This document shows, one piece after another, positions 1 through 6,761 of a stretch of 8,806 nucleotides of DNA. The notes beneath the pieces were generated by a model that had not been told where the DNA came from, made no database searches, and worked only from the letters and a program-made list of their open reading frames with translations. The first letter of the stretch is position 1; every line of letters starts with the position of its first letter. This DNA is from Planctomycetia bacterium (GTDB taxonomy: Bacteria > Planctomycetota > Planctomycetia > Gemmatales > Gemmataceae). Where the stretch lies: contig SXHE01000053.1 of the NCBI GenBank assembly GCA_005773755.1, positions 1-8,806 of the forward strand, written 5' to 3'. Made by a program: the position numbers and the translations under genes.

Positions 1-303
1 CAACTCGACGATGCCGGCCGGTTCGACCTTCGCCTCGACAACGGCGGTCAGGTCGCGCGCGGTGCCGTCGGCGTACTTGCCGCTCACGACGAGCTGACGC
101 GAATCGCGCACGCCAGAAAGAGTGACGGTCGCGGGCACCACGTCCACCGCGGTCGGCTGGCCGACGACGGCCTTGCGCTCGCCGGCGTCCGTGGGCGGCG
201 CGGCGAGTGCCGGCGAAGCGGTCGCGAGAACCGCGAGCAGGAGGCCGAACCCGCGCGCGAGGGCGGTCGGTGTGAAGCGTGTTCGTGTCGTGGGAGCCTG
301 CAT
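1..303 (-). CDS. Secreted protein with N-terminal Big_2-like (Ig-fold) domain, partial
   Basis: This reading frame starts at ATG 303-301 and runs off the left edge without a stop, so only the first 101 residues are visible. Residues 15-34 form a signal peptide ending in SPALA, with likely cleavage after ALA34. Residues 52-101 resemble bacterial Ig-like group 2 (Big_2) domains: 'TLSGVRDSRQLVVSGKYADG' followed by 'RDLTA'. In planctomycetes this N-terminus commonly precedes DUF1549/DUF1553 (often with a cytochrome-c-like domain) in large exported proteins, so that is the likely family. The diagnostic domains lie outside the window. A GAGG at 315-312 (minus) sits 8 nt before the ATG and supports this start. 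The only AT-rich pocket upstream (385-400) holds a TATGCT -10-like hexamer at 393-388, but no good -35. The stop of the upstream same-strand gene is 141 bp away, so the two may be separate units. Confidence 0.75.
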   Translation of the reverse strand, partial: MQAPTTRTRFTPTALARGFGLLLAVLATASPALAAPPTDAGERKAVVGQPTAVDVVPATVTLSGVRDSRQLVVSGKYADGTARDLTAVVEAKVEPAGIVEL

Positions 304-444
304 CGTGAAGACCTCGCGAGTACGGCGAGCCGGGCCGGAGCGCCCGTCGGTGGGGGAGGCTAACGCGGTTCGGTGTGAACAGCCATTAGCATAAACTAGC
401 GCGACCCGCCGGGCGAGAGGAAAACCGTCGGGGGAACGAAGAGG

Positions 445-1518
445 TCACTTCTCCCACTTCCCCCGGTAGAACGTGCGCGTCTCCGTAAACGGGCGGAACG
501 ACACGTCGCACCGGTCGGCGTACAGGCGCACCCGCGACGCGCCCTTCACGTCATCCAGTTCGACGTACTGCGGGGTGCGGGTGCTCTCCTTGAACTTGTT
601 GCGGGCACCGTTCGGGGCGGTTTCTTCCCATTCGCCCGGGCGCACCATCTCGAAGAGCCCCTTGTCGTGAACCCACTTGGTGCGTTCCACCAGCGTGCCA
701 CCGGGTGTCGTCGGGCGGGGCGGCGGTTCGACCGTGACGACCTTCCCACCGCGGCTGTACCGCACGAGTTCCGTGACGGTTACGGTGGTCGGCTTGCCGT
801 TGAAGATGATCGTGTTACGTTCCTCGCGGACGAACCCGCCGAACGGCACTTGTGGGCAGAACCAGTAGAGCGACTCGTTCACCAGTTCGCCCTTGCCGTC
901 GAGCGTGAACGACTGCGTGTCGCGGAAGTGGGACGTTCGGCACGCGACCGCCTCACCGTTCATGCGGACGTTCGCGTTCCCCTGCGCGAGCAGTGTCGTC
1001 GTGGTTTTGTTCACCGTGCCGACGGTCGGTAGCTCCTTCTGCTTCAACGCTTTGTTGGTCGGTTGAAGCAACTCGACCGCCGGGCGCGCCTTGCCGTTGA
1101 AGACCAGCTCGATTCGGATGCGATAGTTCACGCCCTCGTGCGCAACAATCGTGACCTTCTCCGTTGACTTCACGGCACCGTTCTGGAGGTTGCGGTATTC
1201 GGCCCAGTCGCCGACTTCGGGATCAACCGATTTCGGAGGCCGGGGCGGTTCCGGCGGCACAGGCGGTTCCTGCTTTGGTATGGGCAGTCTGTACGTCGCG
1301 TCGTTGTCCTCGGGCGTCTTCGGTTTCTCCTTCGACTTCGGCTTCGTGTAAGTCGTGTCGTTGTCGGCGACCGTTTGCTTCGTCGTCGTGTCCTTCGTGA
1401 GTTGGTAGATGATGATGCCGGCGACGACGAGCAGACCGAGGACTCCCAGCCCGATCAGGAGGCGGGTCATCCCGAGCGACGCGGCGGCCGGCGGGCGGCG
1501 GTAGTACGAGTGGCCCAT
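445..1518 (-). CDS. Single-pass membrane protein of unknown function, 357 aa
   Basis: I do not recognise this family. From ATG 1518-1516 the protein has a short basic cytoplasmic tail (MGHSYYRRPP), one hydrophobic helix at about residues 19-39, and then a low-complexity linker (about 40-100) rich in Lys, Pro, Asp and Thr. The linker contains DNDTTY at 52-57, DNDATY at 71-76 and a PPVPPEPPRPP stretch. The globular part (about 101-357) starts with VGDWAEYR, carries 'VPFGGFVREE' near 224-233, and has three cysteines (193, 221, 337). The layout suggests an anchored domain on the outer side of the cytoplasmic membrane, although topology is inferred. The frame stays open upstream to 1926, but the added residues are Arg-rich, lack family character and would run into the divergent kinase gene. 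ATG 1518 directly precedes a sensible N-in anchor, and Met17 is a possible later start. No Shine-Dalgarno is visible. The stop is TGA at 447-445. Confidence 0.8.
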   Translation of the reverse strand: MGHSYYRRPPAAASLGMTRLLIGLGVLGLLVVAGIIIYQLTKDTTTKQTVADNDTTYTKPKSKEKPKTPEDNDATYRLPIPKQEPPVPPEPPRPPKSVDPEVGDWAEYRNLQNGAVKSTEKVTIVAHEGVNYRIRIELVFNGKARPAVELLQPTNKALKQKELPTVGTVNKTTTTLLAQGNANVRMNGEAVACRTSHFRDTQSFTLDGKGELVNESLYWFCPQVPFGGFVREERNTIIFNGKPTTVTVTELVRYSRGGKVVTVEPPPRPTTPGGTLVERTKWVHDKGLFEMVRPGEWEETAPNGARNKFKESTRTPQYVELDDVKGASRVRLYADRCDVSFRPFTETRTFYRGKWEK

Positions 1519-1831
1519 GCGAAGCTCGTGGCGCGGGACCGGGCGAGAACAAATGATGTGCGCGTGACGATACCACGAGCGCCGGCGGGTCGCAAGCGAC
1601 TGGGCGTTTCGCGCCGCGTCTGAACTCTGGTGGGGAGGAAGCGTTACCCAGTCGTTACGTCGAACTGCGGCGGTCGCTCGTCGGATGTGTGGGCACGATG
1701 ATTTCCGGCGGAACCGGCGGCGCGGCGCGGAATCGTCACCTACTGTTGGAGTGGTGTCCGTGGTCCGATCATCAGAATACGCGCCAGGAAGTCGCGGCCG
1801 GACCCGCTCTCGCCGACACGGTACGTCGCCA
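1519..1831. other. Divergent intergenic region between membrane-protein gene and kinase
   Basis: This 313-bp gap separates two divergent genes. It holds the candidate minus-strand promoter at 1567-1595. The hexamer CGTTAC occurs twice (1642-1647 and 1653-1658), starts 11 bp apart, about one helical turn, and so could be a small operator. For the kinase on the plus strand I found no convincing promoter: a TTGGAG at 1746-1751 and a CAGAAT at 1773-1778 are 21 bp apart, which is too far. Open frames crossing this stretch on both strands encode only Arg-rich, family-less residues and look non-coding. No RNA gene is evident. Confidence 0.5.
1567..1595 (-). promoter_or_regulatory. Candidate sigma70-type promoter for the 445-1518 gene
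   Basis: On the minus strand, TTGCGA (1595-1590, 4 of 6 match to TTGACA) is followed by a 17-bp spacer and TATCGT (1572-1567, 4 of 6 match to TATAAT). It would place the transcript start near 1560 and give a leader of about 40 nt before ATG 1518. The spacing is ideal, but both boxes are imperfect, and planctomycete promoter consensus is poorly constrained. Confidence 0.35.
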
Positions 1832-3115
1832 ATGCCCGCCCCCGTTACAACCGCGCCGCCGGACTCCGCCGCGTTTCTCGACGCGGTGCGCGCAACGGGT
1901 CTGCTCACACCCACCCAACTGAACAAAGCTCACACCCTTACTCCTACCGGTTCGTCCGCGAGCGCCGCGTCCGCGCTGGTCGGGGCCGGGCTGCTCACCC
2001 GGTTCCAGGCCGACCGCCTGCTCGCCGGCCGCACCGACGGCTTCTTGCTCGGCCACTACATCCTTCTCGATCAGGTCGGCCGCGGGTCGATGAGCCGCGT
2101 GTACAAGGCCAAACACCGGACCATGAACCGGCCCGTCGCGATCAAGGTGCTGTCGTCCGACCTGACCCGCACCCCGGCCGACCGCGAGGTGTTCCAGCGC
2201 GAGGTGCGCGCGGCCGGCAAGCTGGCGCACCCGAACATCGTCACGGCATACGACGCGAACGAACTGCACGACCGGGTCTCCGTGGTGTTGGAGTTCGTGG
2301 ACGGCCCGAACCTCGACGCACTCGTGCGCGCACGAGGCCCGCTGCCGGTGGCCGAGGCGTGCGAGTTCGTGCGCCAGACCGCGGCCGGGATTCACCACGC
2401 GCACGAAAAGGGGATGGTTCACCGCGACATCAAGCCGGCGAATCTGTTGGTCGCGCGGCCCACGCCGTCGGCCCCGCTGATGGTGAAGATCGCGGACTTC
2501 GGCATCCCGAAGCCGCCGGCCGGTACGAGCGCGTTCGCGGCCCCCGAGGTGCGCCGCGGCGCGGTCGATCCGCGCGGCGATCTCTATTCGCTCGGTTGCG
2601 TGTTCTACTTCCTGCTGACCGGGCGCGCCCCGGGCGCGGTCCCCGTACCCGTCGCGCAGGCGCGGCCCGATGTGCCGCACGAGGTGGCCGCGATCGTTCA
2701 CCGGTTGCTCGCGCCGAACCCGACCGCGCGGTTCCCCAGCGCCGCCGAACTGCTGATCCGACTCGACGCCGCGTGCGTGCCGGTCGCGATCGGGATGGAC
2801 GATGTGGTCAGCTTCGACATGCCCGCGTACCCGGTGAACCCCGGCTACGACAGCGGCTACCTGACCGGCCGCACCGCGCCGCCCTCGGGCGCTCACGCGG
2901 TCGTCGAGTTGTCGCCGTGGGCGCAGCTCACCGACGAAGTGGCGAACGGCGACACGATCCCGGTGGAGTTGGACACCGGCCCGGAGCCGTACCGGGTCAA
3001 GCCACCGGGCCACGGCGAACCGGTGCCCCTGTGGATGACCGCGGCCCTCCTCGTCGGCATCGTGCTCCTGTGCCTGATGGGTGTCGGGGCCGTCATCAAA
3101 CTGCTGGGGAAGTAG
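1832..3115 (+). CDS. Membrane-anchored Hanks-type Ser/Thr protein kinase with short activation loop, 427 aa
   Basis: It should phosphorylate Ser/Thr on cytoplasmic proteins. Residues 15-75 form the planctomycete N-terminal module (GLLTRFQADRLLAGR, then LGHYILL leading into the kinase). The kinase domain spans about 76-312. It has a glycine loop VGRGSMSRV (third Gly replaced by Ser88), Lys105 in VAIK, a likely alpha-C Glu124, the catalytic loop HRDIKPANLL (Asp199, Lys201, Asn204), DFG at 222-224, APE at 237-239 and the DLYSLG helix-F motif. Catalytic residues are intact, but only 12 residues separate DFG from APE, where Hanks-type kinases usually have roughly 20-30. A linker (about 313-398) leads to one membrane helix (about 401-423) and then only LLGK, so there is no extracytoplasmic sensor. 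The ATG at 1832 is chosen because the frame upstream (open from 1685) is Arg-rich and unlike the family; no Shine-Dalgarno is visible. The 3' end overlaps the convergent MFS gene by 20 bp. Confidence 0.93.
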   Translation: MPAPVTTAPPDSAAFLDAVRATGLLTPTQLNKAHTLTPTGSSASAASALVGAGLLTRFQADRLLAGRTDGFLLGHYILLDQVGRGSMSRVYKAKHRTMNRPVAIKVLSSDLTRTPADREVFQREVRAAGKLAHPNIVTAYDANELHDRVSVVLEFVDGPNLDALVRARGPLPVAEACEFVRQTAAGIHHAHEKGMVHRDIKPANLLVARPTPSAPLMVKIADFGIPKPPAGTSAFAAPEVRRGAVDPRGDLYSLGCVFYFLLTGRAPGAVPVPVAQARPDVPHEVAAIVHRLLAPNPTARFPSAAELLIRLDAACVPVAIGMDDVVSFDMPAYPVNPGYDSGYLTGRTAPPSGAHAVVELSPWAQLTDEVANGDTIPVELDTGPEPYRVKPPGHGEPVPLWMTAALLVGIVLLCLMGVGAVIKLLGK

Positions 3116-4583
3116 GCTCGTCCACAGGCTTGGTCGCGTCGAGCATCAGCCCACATAGGGCGGAGCACCCGAACGCGATCGCGCAGCACACGAACGCCGC
3201 GTTCCACCCGGCCGCGAGCTGGATCTTGTTCAGCACCACCGCCGACACCGCGGCCCCCAGGTTGCCCCACATGTTCCCCCAGCCCAGCGCCGCGCCCACG
3301 TTCTTCCCGCCCACGTCCTGAGCGAACGACCAGATCGACGGGTTGTGCATGTCCACGAAGAAGGCCATCACGCCCAGCGCGATGACGACCGCCCACGCGC
3401 TGGGCAGCGTCGGCACCAGCAGGAACGCGACCGAACACATGCTGAGCGTGACGGCGATGGGAACTGATCGGCCCAGCTTCGGACCGAGCTTCTTCCGCAT
3501 CACGTCGGTGAACACGCCGCCGAAGATCATCCCCAGGATGCCGATGGTGAGGGCGACGGACTGCATCTGTCCGACCTCGCCGAGCGGGGTGCGGAACACG
3601 TCGTTCAGGTACGTGGGCAGCAGCGTGACGAGGAACGCCCAGCCCAGGTTGACGCCGAACTGCACCCCGCCGAACAGCCACATGTTCCGCGTGCGGGCCA
3701 GCAGTCCGATGCGCTGGATCATCGTGAGTTCGGGTTCCTTCGCCCCGTCTGGCGCGCTCTGCGCCGCGGGTTCCGGGGGCGGGGGCGCGGCCGGCGCGAC
3801 CGGGGCCGGCGGGTTGTCGCGCACGACGAGCCAGAACAGCCCGGCGACGACCAGCCCGCAGAAGCCGTACACGACGAACACGCCGCGCCAGTTCGGCGGC
3901 GCTTTACCGTCCGGCCCCGGCGGCACGGCCGCGGGCGTGATGACCCACTCGACCAGCGCGACGCCCACCAGTGCCGTCGCGAGGAACGCGGTGATGTACG
4001 GGGCGATGGCTCCGCCGATGCGCCCGCCGAGCGCCACGATGGAACTACACCGGCCGCGCTCCTCCGGCCGCGCCCACCGCTTCACAAGGCCGGCTGCCGC
4101 CGGATACGCCCCGGCTTCTGTGATACCCAGCAGGAGCCGGATCGCCAGCAGCGCCAGCGCCCCCATCACGAACCCGGTGAGCATCGTCACCACCGACCAC
4201 GCGGCGATGGACAGCGCGAGCACCTTCCGCGCACCGAACCGGTCGGCCAGGTTGCCCATCGGGATCTGGAACAGCGCGTAGGTGAGGAAGAACGCCCCCA
4301 GCGCGTAGCTCATCTTGTCGTCGACCCACTTCTTCCGCTTGGCCGCGGCTACCTCTTCCGCGGTGAGCGCGGCCCCGTCGGGCGGCGTCCCGTTGTGCTT
4401 CCGCTCGAGCGCCGCCCGCACCTCGCGCGGGGTCGGCTCGTCCAGCTCCGACGGGTCGGGCGCGTGCGGGAGCAGCAGTTCTGTCTTCATGGGCGTGGCG
4501 AGCGTGGAGAAGCACACCCGGTCGATGTACATCCACAGGGCCGCGAGCGCGGTGACGGCAACGATGACGTAGCGTTGGGGCAT
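3096..4583 (-). CDS. MFS transporter, probably anion:cation symporter (ACS)-like, 495 aa
   Basis: This is an inner-membrane secondary transporter. The MFS signature GNLADRFGARKVL (residues 110-122) follows helix 2, and GITEAGAYPAAAGLVKRW (153-170) around helices 4-5 resembles ACS/hexuronate-type transporters. VVRDNPP (253-259) closes helix 6 as in that group. A Pro/Ala-rich central loop (about 259-285) separates the two halves. GGVFTDVMRKKLG (355-367) is the second-half equivalent of motif A. The substrate cannot be read from sequence; organic acids or sugar acids are typical of ACS. One oddity is a charged segment of about 50 residues (38-88, DPSELDEPTPREVRAALE and onward) between helices 1 and 2, where relatives have only a short loop. 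The start ATG 4583-4581 is placed at MPQRYVIVAV, just before helix 1; the longer open frame adds only a non-family leader. The stop TGA (3098-3096) lies inside the kinase gene. The 129-bp gap upstream, with a candidate terminator, suggests its own transcript. Confidence 0.9.
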   Translation of the reverse strand: MPQRYVIVAVTALAALWMYIDRVCFSTLATPMKTELLLPHAPDPSELDEPTPREVRAALERKHNGTPPDGAALTAEEVAAAKRKKWVDDKMSYALGAFFLTYALFQIPMGNLADRFGARKVLALSIAAWSVVTMLTGFVMGALALLAIRLLLGITEAGAYPAAAGLVKRWARPEERGRCSSIVALGGRIGGAIAPYITAFLATALVGVALVEWVITPAAVPPGPDGKAPPNWRGVFVVYGFCGLVVAGLFWLVVRDNPPAPVAPAAPPPPEPAAQSAPDGAKEPELTMIQRIGLLARTRNMWLFGGVQFGVNLGWAFLVTLLPTYLNDVFRTPLGEVGQMQSVALTIGILGMIFGGVFTDVMRKKLGPKLGRSVPIAVTLSMCSVAFLLVPTLPSAWAVVIALGVMAFFVDMHNPSIWSFAQDVGGKNVGAALGWGNMWGNLGAAVSAVVLNKIQLAAGWNAAFVCCAIAFGCSALCGLMLDATKPVDEPTSPAV

Positions 4584-4665
4584 GGCGGACTCGGAGACCG
4601 GGCGAGCAGCGAGTAGGAATGAAGTGCGGAGTGTAGCCGACGACGTGCGCGGATGCACGAGGAAA

Positions 4666-4701
4666 GGCCGCGCGACTCGCGCGCGGTCTGCGACCGCGGC
4701 C
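4666..4701 (-). terminator. Candidate intrinsic terminator downstream of the BNR-repeat gene
   Basis: Twelve bases past the stop of the 4713-5729 gene, the minus strand has GGCCGCG (4701-4695) pairing with CGCGGCC (4672-4666), followed at once by TTTCC. Alternative stems lie inside: CGCGGTC (4682-4688) with GACCGCG (4692-4698) around a 3-nt loop, and CCGCGCG (4668-4674) with CGCGCGG (4680-4686) around a 5-nt loop. The stems are strong, but the T-run is only three bases, so termination is likely rather than certain. Confidence 0.4.
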
Positions 4702-4712
4702 TGAGCCGACGC

Positions 4713-5729
4713 CTACTTCGCGCGCGACAGCTTGTAGAGGTCGGTACCCATCTTCATCACATAGAGCGCGTCGTTCTTCGGGTCGTATTCGAGCCACGTC
4801 AGCCCGTTCACGCCCTTCAGCTCCTTTGGCACCGCGAGCGGCTTGCCCCAGGTCACGCCGCCGTCGGTGCTCTCGATCACGCCGGCGCTGGTGAGCACGA
4901 ACAGGGTCTTCGCGTCCGTGCCGAAGATCGGGCCGTAGCGGGCGTCCTTCACATCGCACACCTTCTCCCACTTCGCGCCCTTGTCCGTGCCGCGCACCAG
5001 TTCGCCCTGACACAACCAGTACAGCGCGTCGCCCTGTGGCTTCGGCAGGCACACGGGGACCGACTTGGAGACGGGCTTGAAGGTCTTGCCGCCGTCGGTG
5101 GTGCGGACGATGTACCCGTCGCGCGCGACCTTCTCCGGCCCCTTCGCGACGGCGACAACGGCGGTCTTCTCGTCGAACACCCACGCCCCGAACCCGTAGC
5201 CCTTGCCGACCTCGTCGAAGCTCTTGCCGCCGTCGAGTGAGCGGAGAAGCAGCCCGTTCGCCTCGTGCTTGAAGGCGAGCATGAACGTCATGTTCTCGTC
5301 GGCCCAATCGACCGCGCACCAGTCGACGTGTTGGCACTTCTTGTCCACGGCGCGCCAAGCCAAGTCCGGGTCGGTGGAACCGATGACCGTCGGCCCGCCG
5401 TACACGGTCGCCATGAGGAACTGTTTGGTCTTGCCCGTGGGGTCGAGTTGGAAGCACCCGGGCGTCTCGGTGCGGCCCTTCGTCGCGTCCTTGCCGCCCC
5501 TGCCGTAACGGGCCCACGTCTTGCCCTGATCGTCCGAACGGAAGATGCCCGCGTCGCTCAGACACACATACAGCGTGCCGGTGGCGCGGTCGACCACAAC
5601 GCCGGTCAGCCCGCCGAACCCGGTCTTCTCTTTCGCGAGAAGCTGGATCGCGACCGGTTGCCAGGTGTCCGCGCCGCGCGCGGCCGGAACTAGAACGAGA
5701 AGCGTCAGGGAGAGGGGCAGGGCGCGCAT
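4713..5729 (-). CDS. Exported Asp-box (BNR/sialidase-like) beta-propeller protein, 338 aa
   Basis: The protein begins with a signal peptide (MRALPLSLTLLVLVPAARGA, cleavage about residue 20) and is otherwise soluble, so it should act in the periplasm or outside the cell. It contains five Asp-box-like motifs (S/T-x-D-x-G-x-T-W): SDDQGKTW (65-72), SLDGGKSF (164-171), TTDGGKTF (210-217), a weak GTDKGAKW (247-254) and STDGGVTW (287-294). These mark the blades of a BNR/sialidase or photosystem-II-stability-factor-like propeller. Asp boxes are structural, and I see no sialidase FRIP motif or catalytic triad, so an enzymatic role should not be assumed; binding or an orphan propeller is as likely. Cysteines at 92, 132, 138, 227, 240 and 258 could form disulfides. 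The ATG at 5729 gives the cleanest signal peptide; an in-frame ATG at 5744 (MRVPTMR) is an alternative. The gap to the upstream sugar transferase is 109 bp, so co-transcription is uncertain. Confidence 0.85.
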   Translation of the reverse strand: MRALPLSLTLLVLVPAARGADTWQPVAIQLLAKEKTGFGGLTGVVVDRATGTLYVCLSDAGIFRSDDQGKTWARYGRGGKDATKGRTETPGCFQLDPTGKTKQFLMATVYGGPTVIGSTDPDLAWRAVDKKCQHVDWCAVDWADENMTFMLAFKHEANGLLLRSLDGGKSFDEVGKGYGFGAWVFDEKTAVVAVAKGPEKVARDGYIVRTTDGGKTFKPVSKSVPVCLPKPQGDALYWLCQGELVRGTDKGAKWEKVCDVKDARYGPIFGTDAKTLFVLTSAGVIESTDGGVTWGKPLAVPKELKGVNGLTWLEYDPKNDALYVMKMGTDLYKLSRAK

Positions 5730-5772
5730 GGTGGGAACCCGCATTCGGAAAAGGAGAAAGGCCAGGGGCAGA

Positions 5773-5789
5773 GTCCGGTAAGCCCGGAC
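5773..5789 (-). other. Small inverted repeat between sugar transferase and BNR genes
   Basis: GTCCGG (5773-5778) and CCGGAC (5784-5789) flank a 5-nt loop, 49 nt past the sugar-transferase stop and 43 nt before the BNR start. No T-run follows on the minus strand, so it is at best a weak pause or processing site. Confidence 0.2.
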
Positions 5790-5838
5790 CATGCTACCCC
5801 AGCCCTTCGGGATTAGAAAGCGTGATGCGCGGTCGCCG

Positions 5839-6669
5839 TTACGCGGGCTGGAGCGCGGGGACGGGCGCGCCGTCGGTGGGTAGGACGATGTTGGCGTAGA
5901 AGGCGTCGGCGACCTTGCGGCGGGTGGGCAGCAGGAACAGCCGGCGCAGGGTCTTCGGCCCGGCCCCGACCGCGCGGAACAGCGTGGCCGCGATCAGCCG
6001 CAGGTCGAGCATCAGGCTCTGGTTCTCGACGTAGTACAGGTCGTAGACGACCTTGTACCGCACGCTGGTCACGTCGCTGTCGGCGGGCAGTTGGCACTGG
6101 GCCAGGCCGGTCACGCCGGGTTTGACGCGGAGCCGGTGCCGGTAGCCGGGCACGAGCTGGTTCAGCCCCTTCGCCTGGATCACTTCCGGGCGCTCCGGGC
6201 GCGGACCGACGAGGCTCATCTGGCCCATCAGCACGTTGAACAGTTGCGGCAGTTCGTCGATGTGCGAGGCCCGGAGGAACCGGCCGACCCGCGTGGTGCG
6301 GCTGTCGCCCCTCTGCGACCACTGGATGCCGGACACGGTTTCCACGTTGGTCCGCATACTGCGGATCTTGATGATCTTGTACTTGCGGCCGTTCAGCCCG
6401 ACGCGGGTCTGGGTGTAGAACACCGGGCCGGGCGACGTGAGTTTCACCGCGATTGCGGCGAGCGCGATCACGACGAGCGCGAACGGGAGCACCGCGAGCG
6501 CGGCGCAGTAGTCGAACGCGGTCTTGGCCGCGGCGTACCAGCCGAGGTTGTTCGGCAGGTCGATGACCGTGTCGGCGGCGAGGCAATCGATCTCCGGCCA
6601 CGGCTCGCGCTCGGGGGGCGCGGCGGGCGGATCGGTCGGCGTCGGCGATAACGTCGGCGCGGCACTCAT
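5839..6669 (-). CDS. Bacterial sugar transferase (polyprenyl-phosphate glycosyl-1-phosphate transferase family), 276 aa
   Basis: Members of Pfam Bac_transf (PF02397) move a sugar-1-phosphate from a nucleotide sugar to undecaprenyl phosphate at the inner membrane, the first step of a polysaccharide repeat unit. The family landmarks appear in order: a membrane segment preceded by Lys/Asp (KTAFDYCAALAVLPFALVVI, 49-68), SPGPVFYTQTRVGLNGRKYK (79-98) with KIRSM, GRFLRASHIDELPQLFNVL (129-147) with the Asp-Glu pair of the catalytic core, MSLVGPRPERP (151-161), KPGVTGLAQ (183-191) and a closing YDLYYVENQSLMLDLRLI (209-226). It has the size of the monotopic core and lacks the four-helix N-terminal domain of WcaJ/WbaP-type enzymes. 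The Pro-rich first 27 residues look disordered. ATG 6669 is chosen because the upstream in-frame extension, to 6777, would be translated through strong hairpins and adds no family sequence. It lies downstream of the EpsI-like and BY-kinase genes and is probably part of that polysaccharide operon. Confidence 0.93.
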   Translation of the reverse strand: MSAAPTLSPTPTDPPAAPPEREPWPEIDCLAADTVIDLPNNLGWYAAAKTAFDYCAALAVLPFALVVIALAAIAVKLTSPGPVFYTQTRVGLNGRKYKIIKIRSMRTNVETVSGIQWSQRGDSRTTRVGRFLRASHIDELPQLFNVLMGQMSLVGPRPERPEVIQAKGLNQLVPGYRHRLRVKPGVTGLAQCQLPADSDVTSVRYKVVYDLYYVENQSLMLDLRLIAATLFRAVGAGPKTLRRLFLLPTRRKVADAFYANIVLPTDGAPVPALQPA

Positions 6670-6720
6670 GCGGGGTCCATTCTCAGGCTTCGGGTCGTCG
6701 AAGTCGTTCGTTCGGGCGCG

Positions 6721-6745
6721 GCCCGCGCGGTCCGGTCGCGCGGGC
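6721..6745 (-). other. GC hairpin in the sugar-transferase leader
   Basis: GCCCGCGCG (6721-6729) and CGCGCGGGC (6737-6745) are perfect 9-bp reverse complements around the 7-nt loop GTCCGGT. The hairpin ends 51 nt before the sugar-transferase ATG. No T-run follows on either strand, so it is not a classical terminator. It could slow ribosomes, shape RNA processing or simply reflect GC-rich sequence. Confidence 0.45.
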
Positions 6746-6761
6746 GGGGGCGTCATTCTTA

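Noticed and set aside
1746..1778. Possible kinase promoter TTGGAG plus CAGAAT on the plus strand.
   Set aside because: The spacer is 21 bp, outside the usual 16-18 bp, and both boxes are poor matches.
1519..1926. Upstream extension of the 445-1518 gene to an ATG at 1926, which would add 136 residues.
   Set aside because: The added sequence is Arg-rich and low in family character, contains no domain, overlaps the divergent kinase start and would place the membrane helix internally with no reason.
1772..3013. Long open frame (413 codons) antisense to the kinase.
   Set aside because: It is a GC-bias shadow: Arg/His/Gly-rich composition, no recognisable domain, and exactly opposite a gene with full kinase motifs.
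3343..4281. Plus-strand frame of 312 codons opposite the MFS gene.
   Set aside because: Ser/Pro/Thr-rich composition without domain features, antisense to a clear transporter; a shadow frame.
4045..5565. Long minus-strand frame (506 codons) spanning parts of the MFS and BNR genes.
   Set aside because: Its sequence is Arg-rich and reads across two well-supported genes and their spacer in another frame. The real frames carry clear motifs.
4713..5729. Calling the BNR protein a true sialidase.
   Set aside because: Asp boxes are present, but I find no FRIP motif, Arg triad or Tyr/Glu nucleophile pair, so only the propeller fold is supported.
5813..6601. Minus-strand frame of 262 codons within the sugar-transferase region.
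   Set aside because: Arg/Pro-rich shadow of the sugar transferase, which has every landmark of its family in the other frame.
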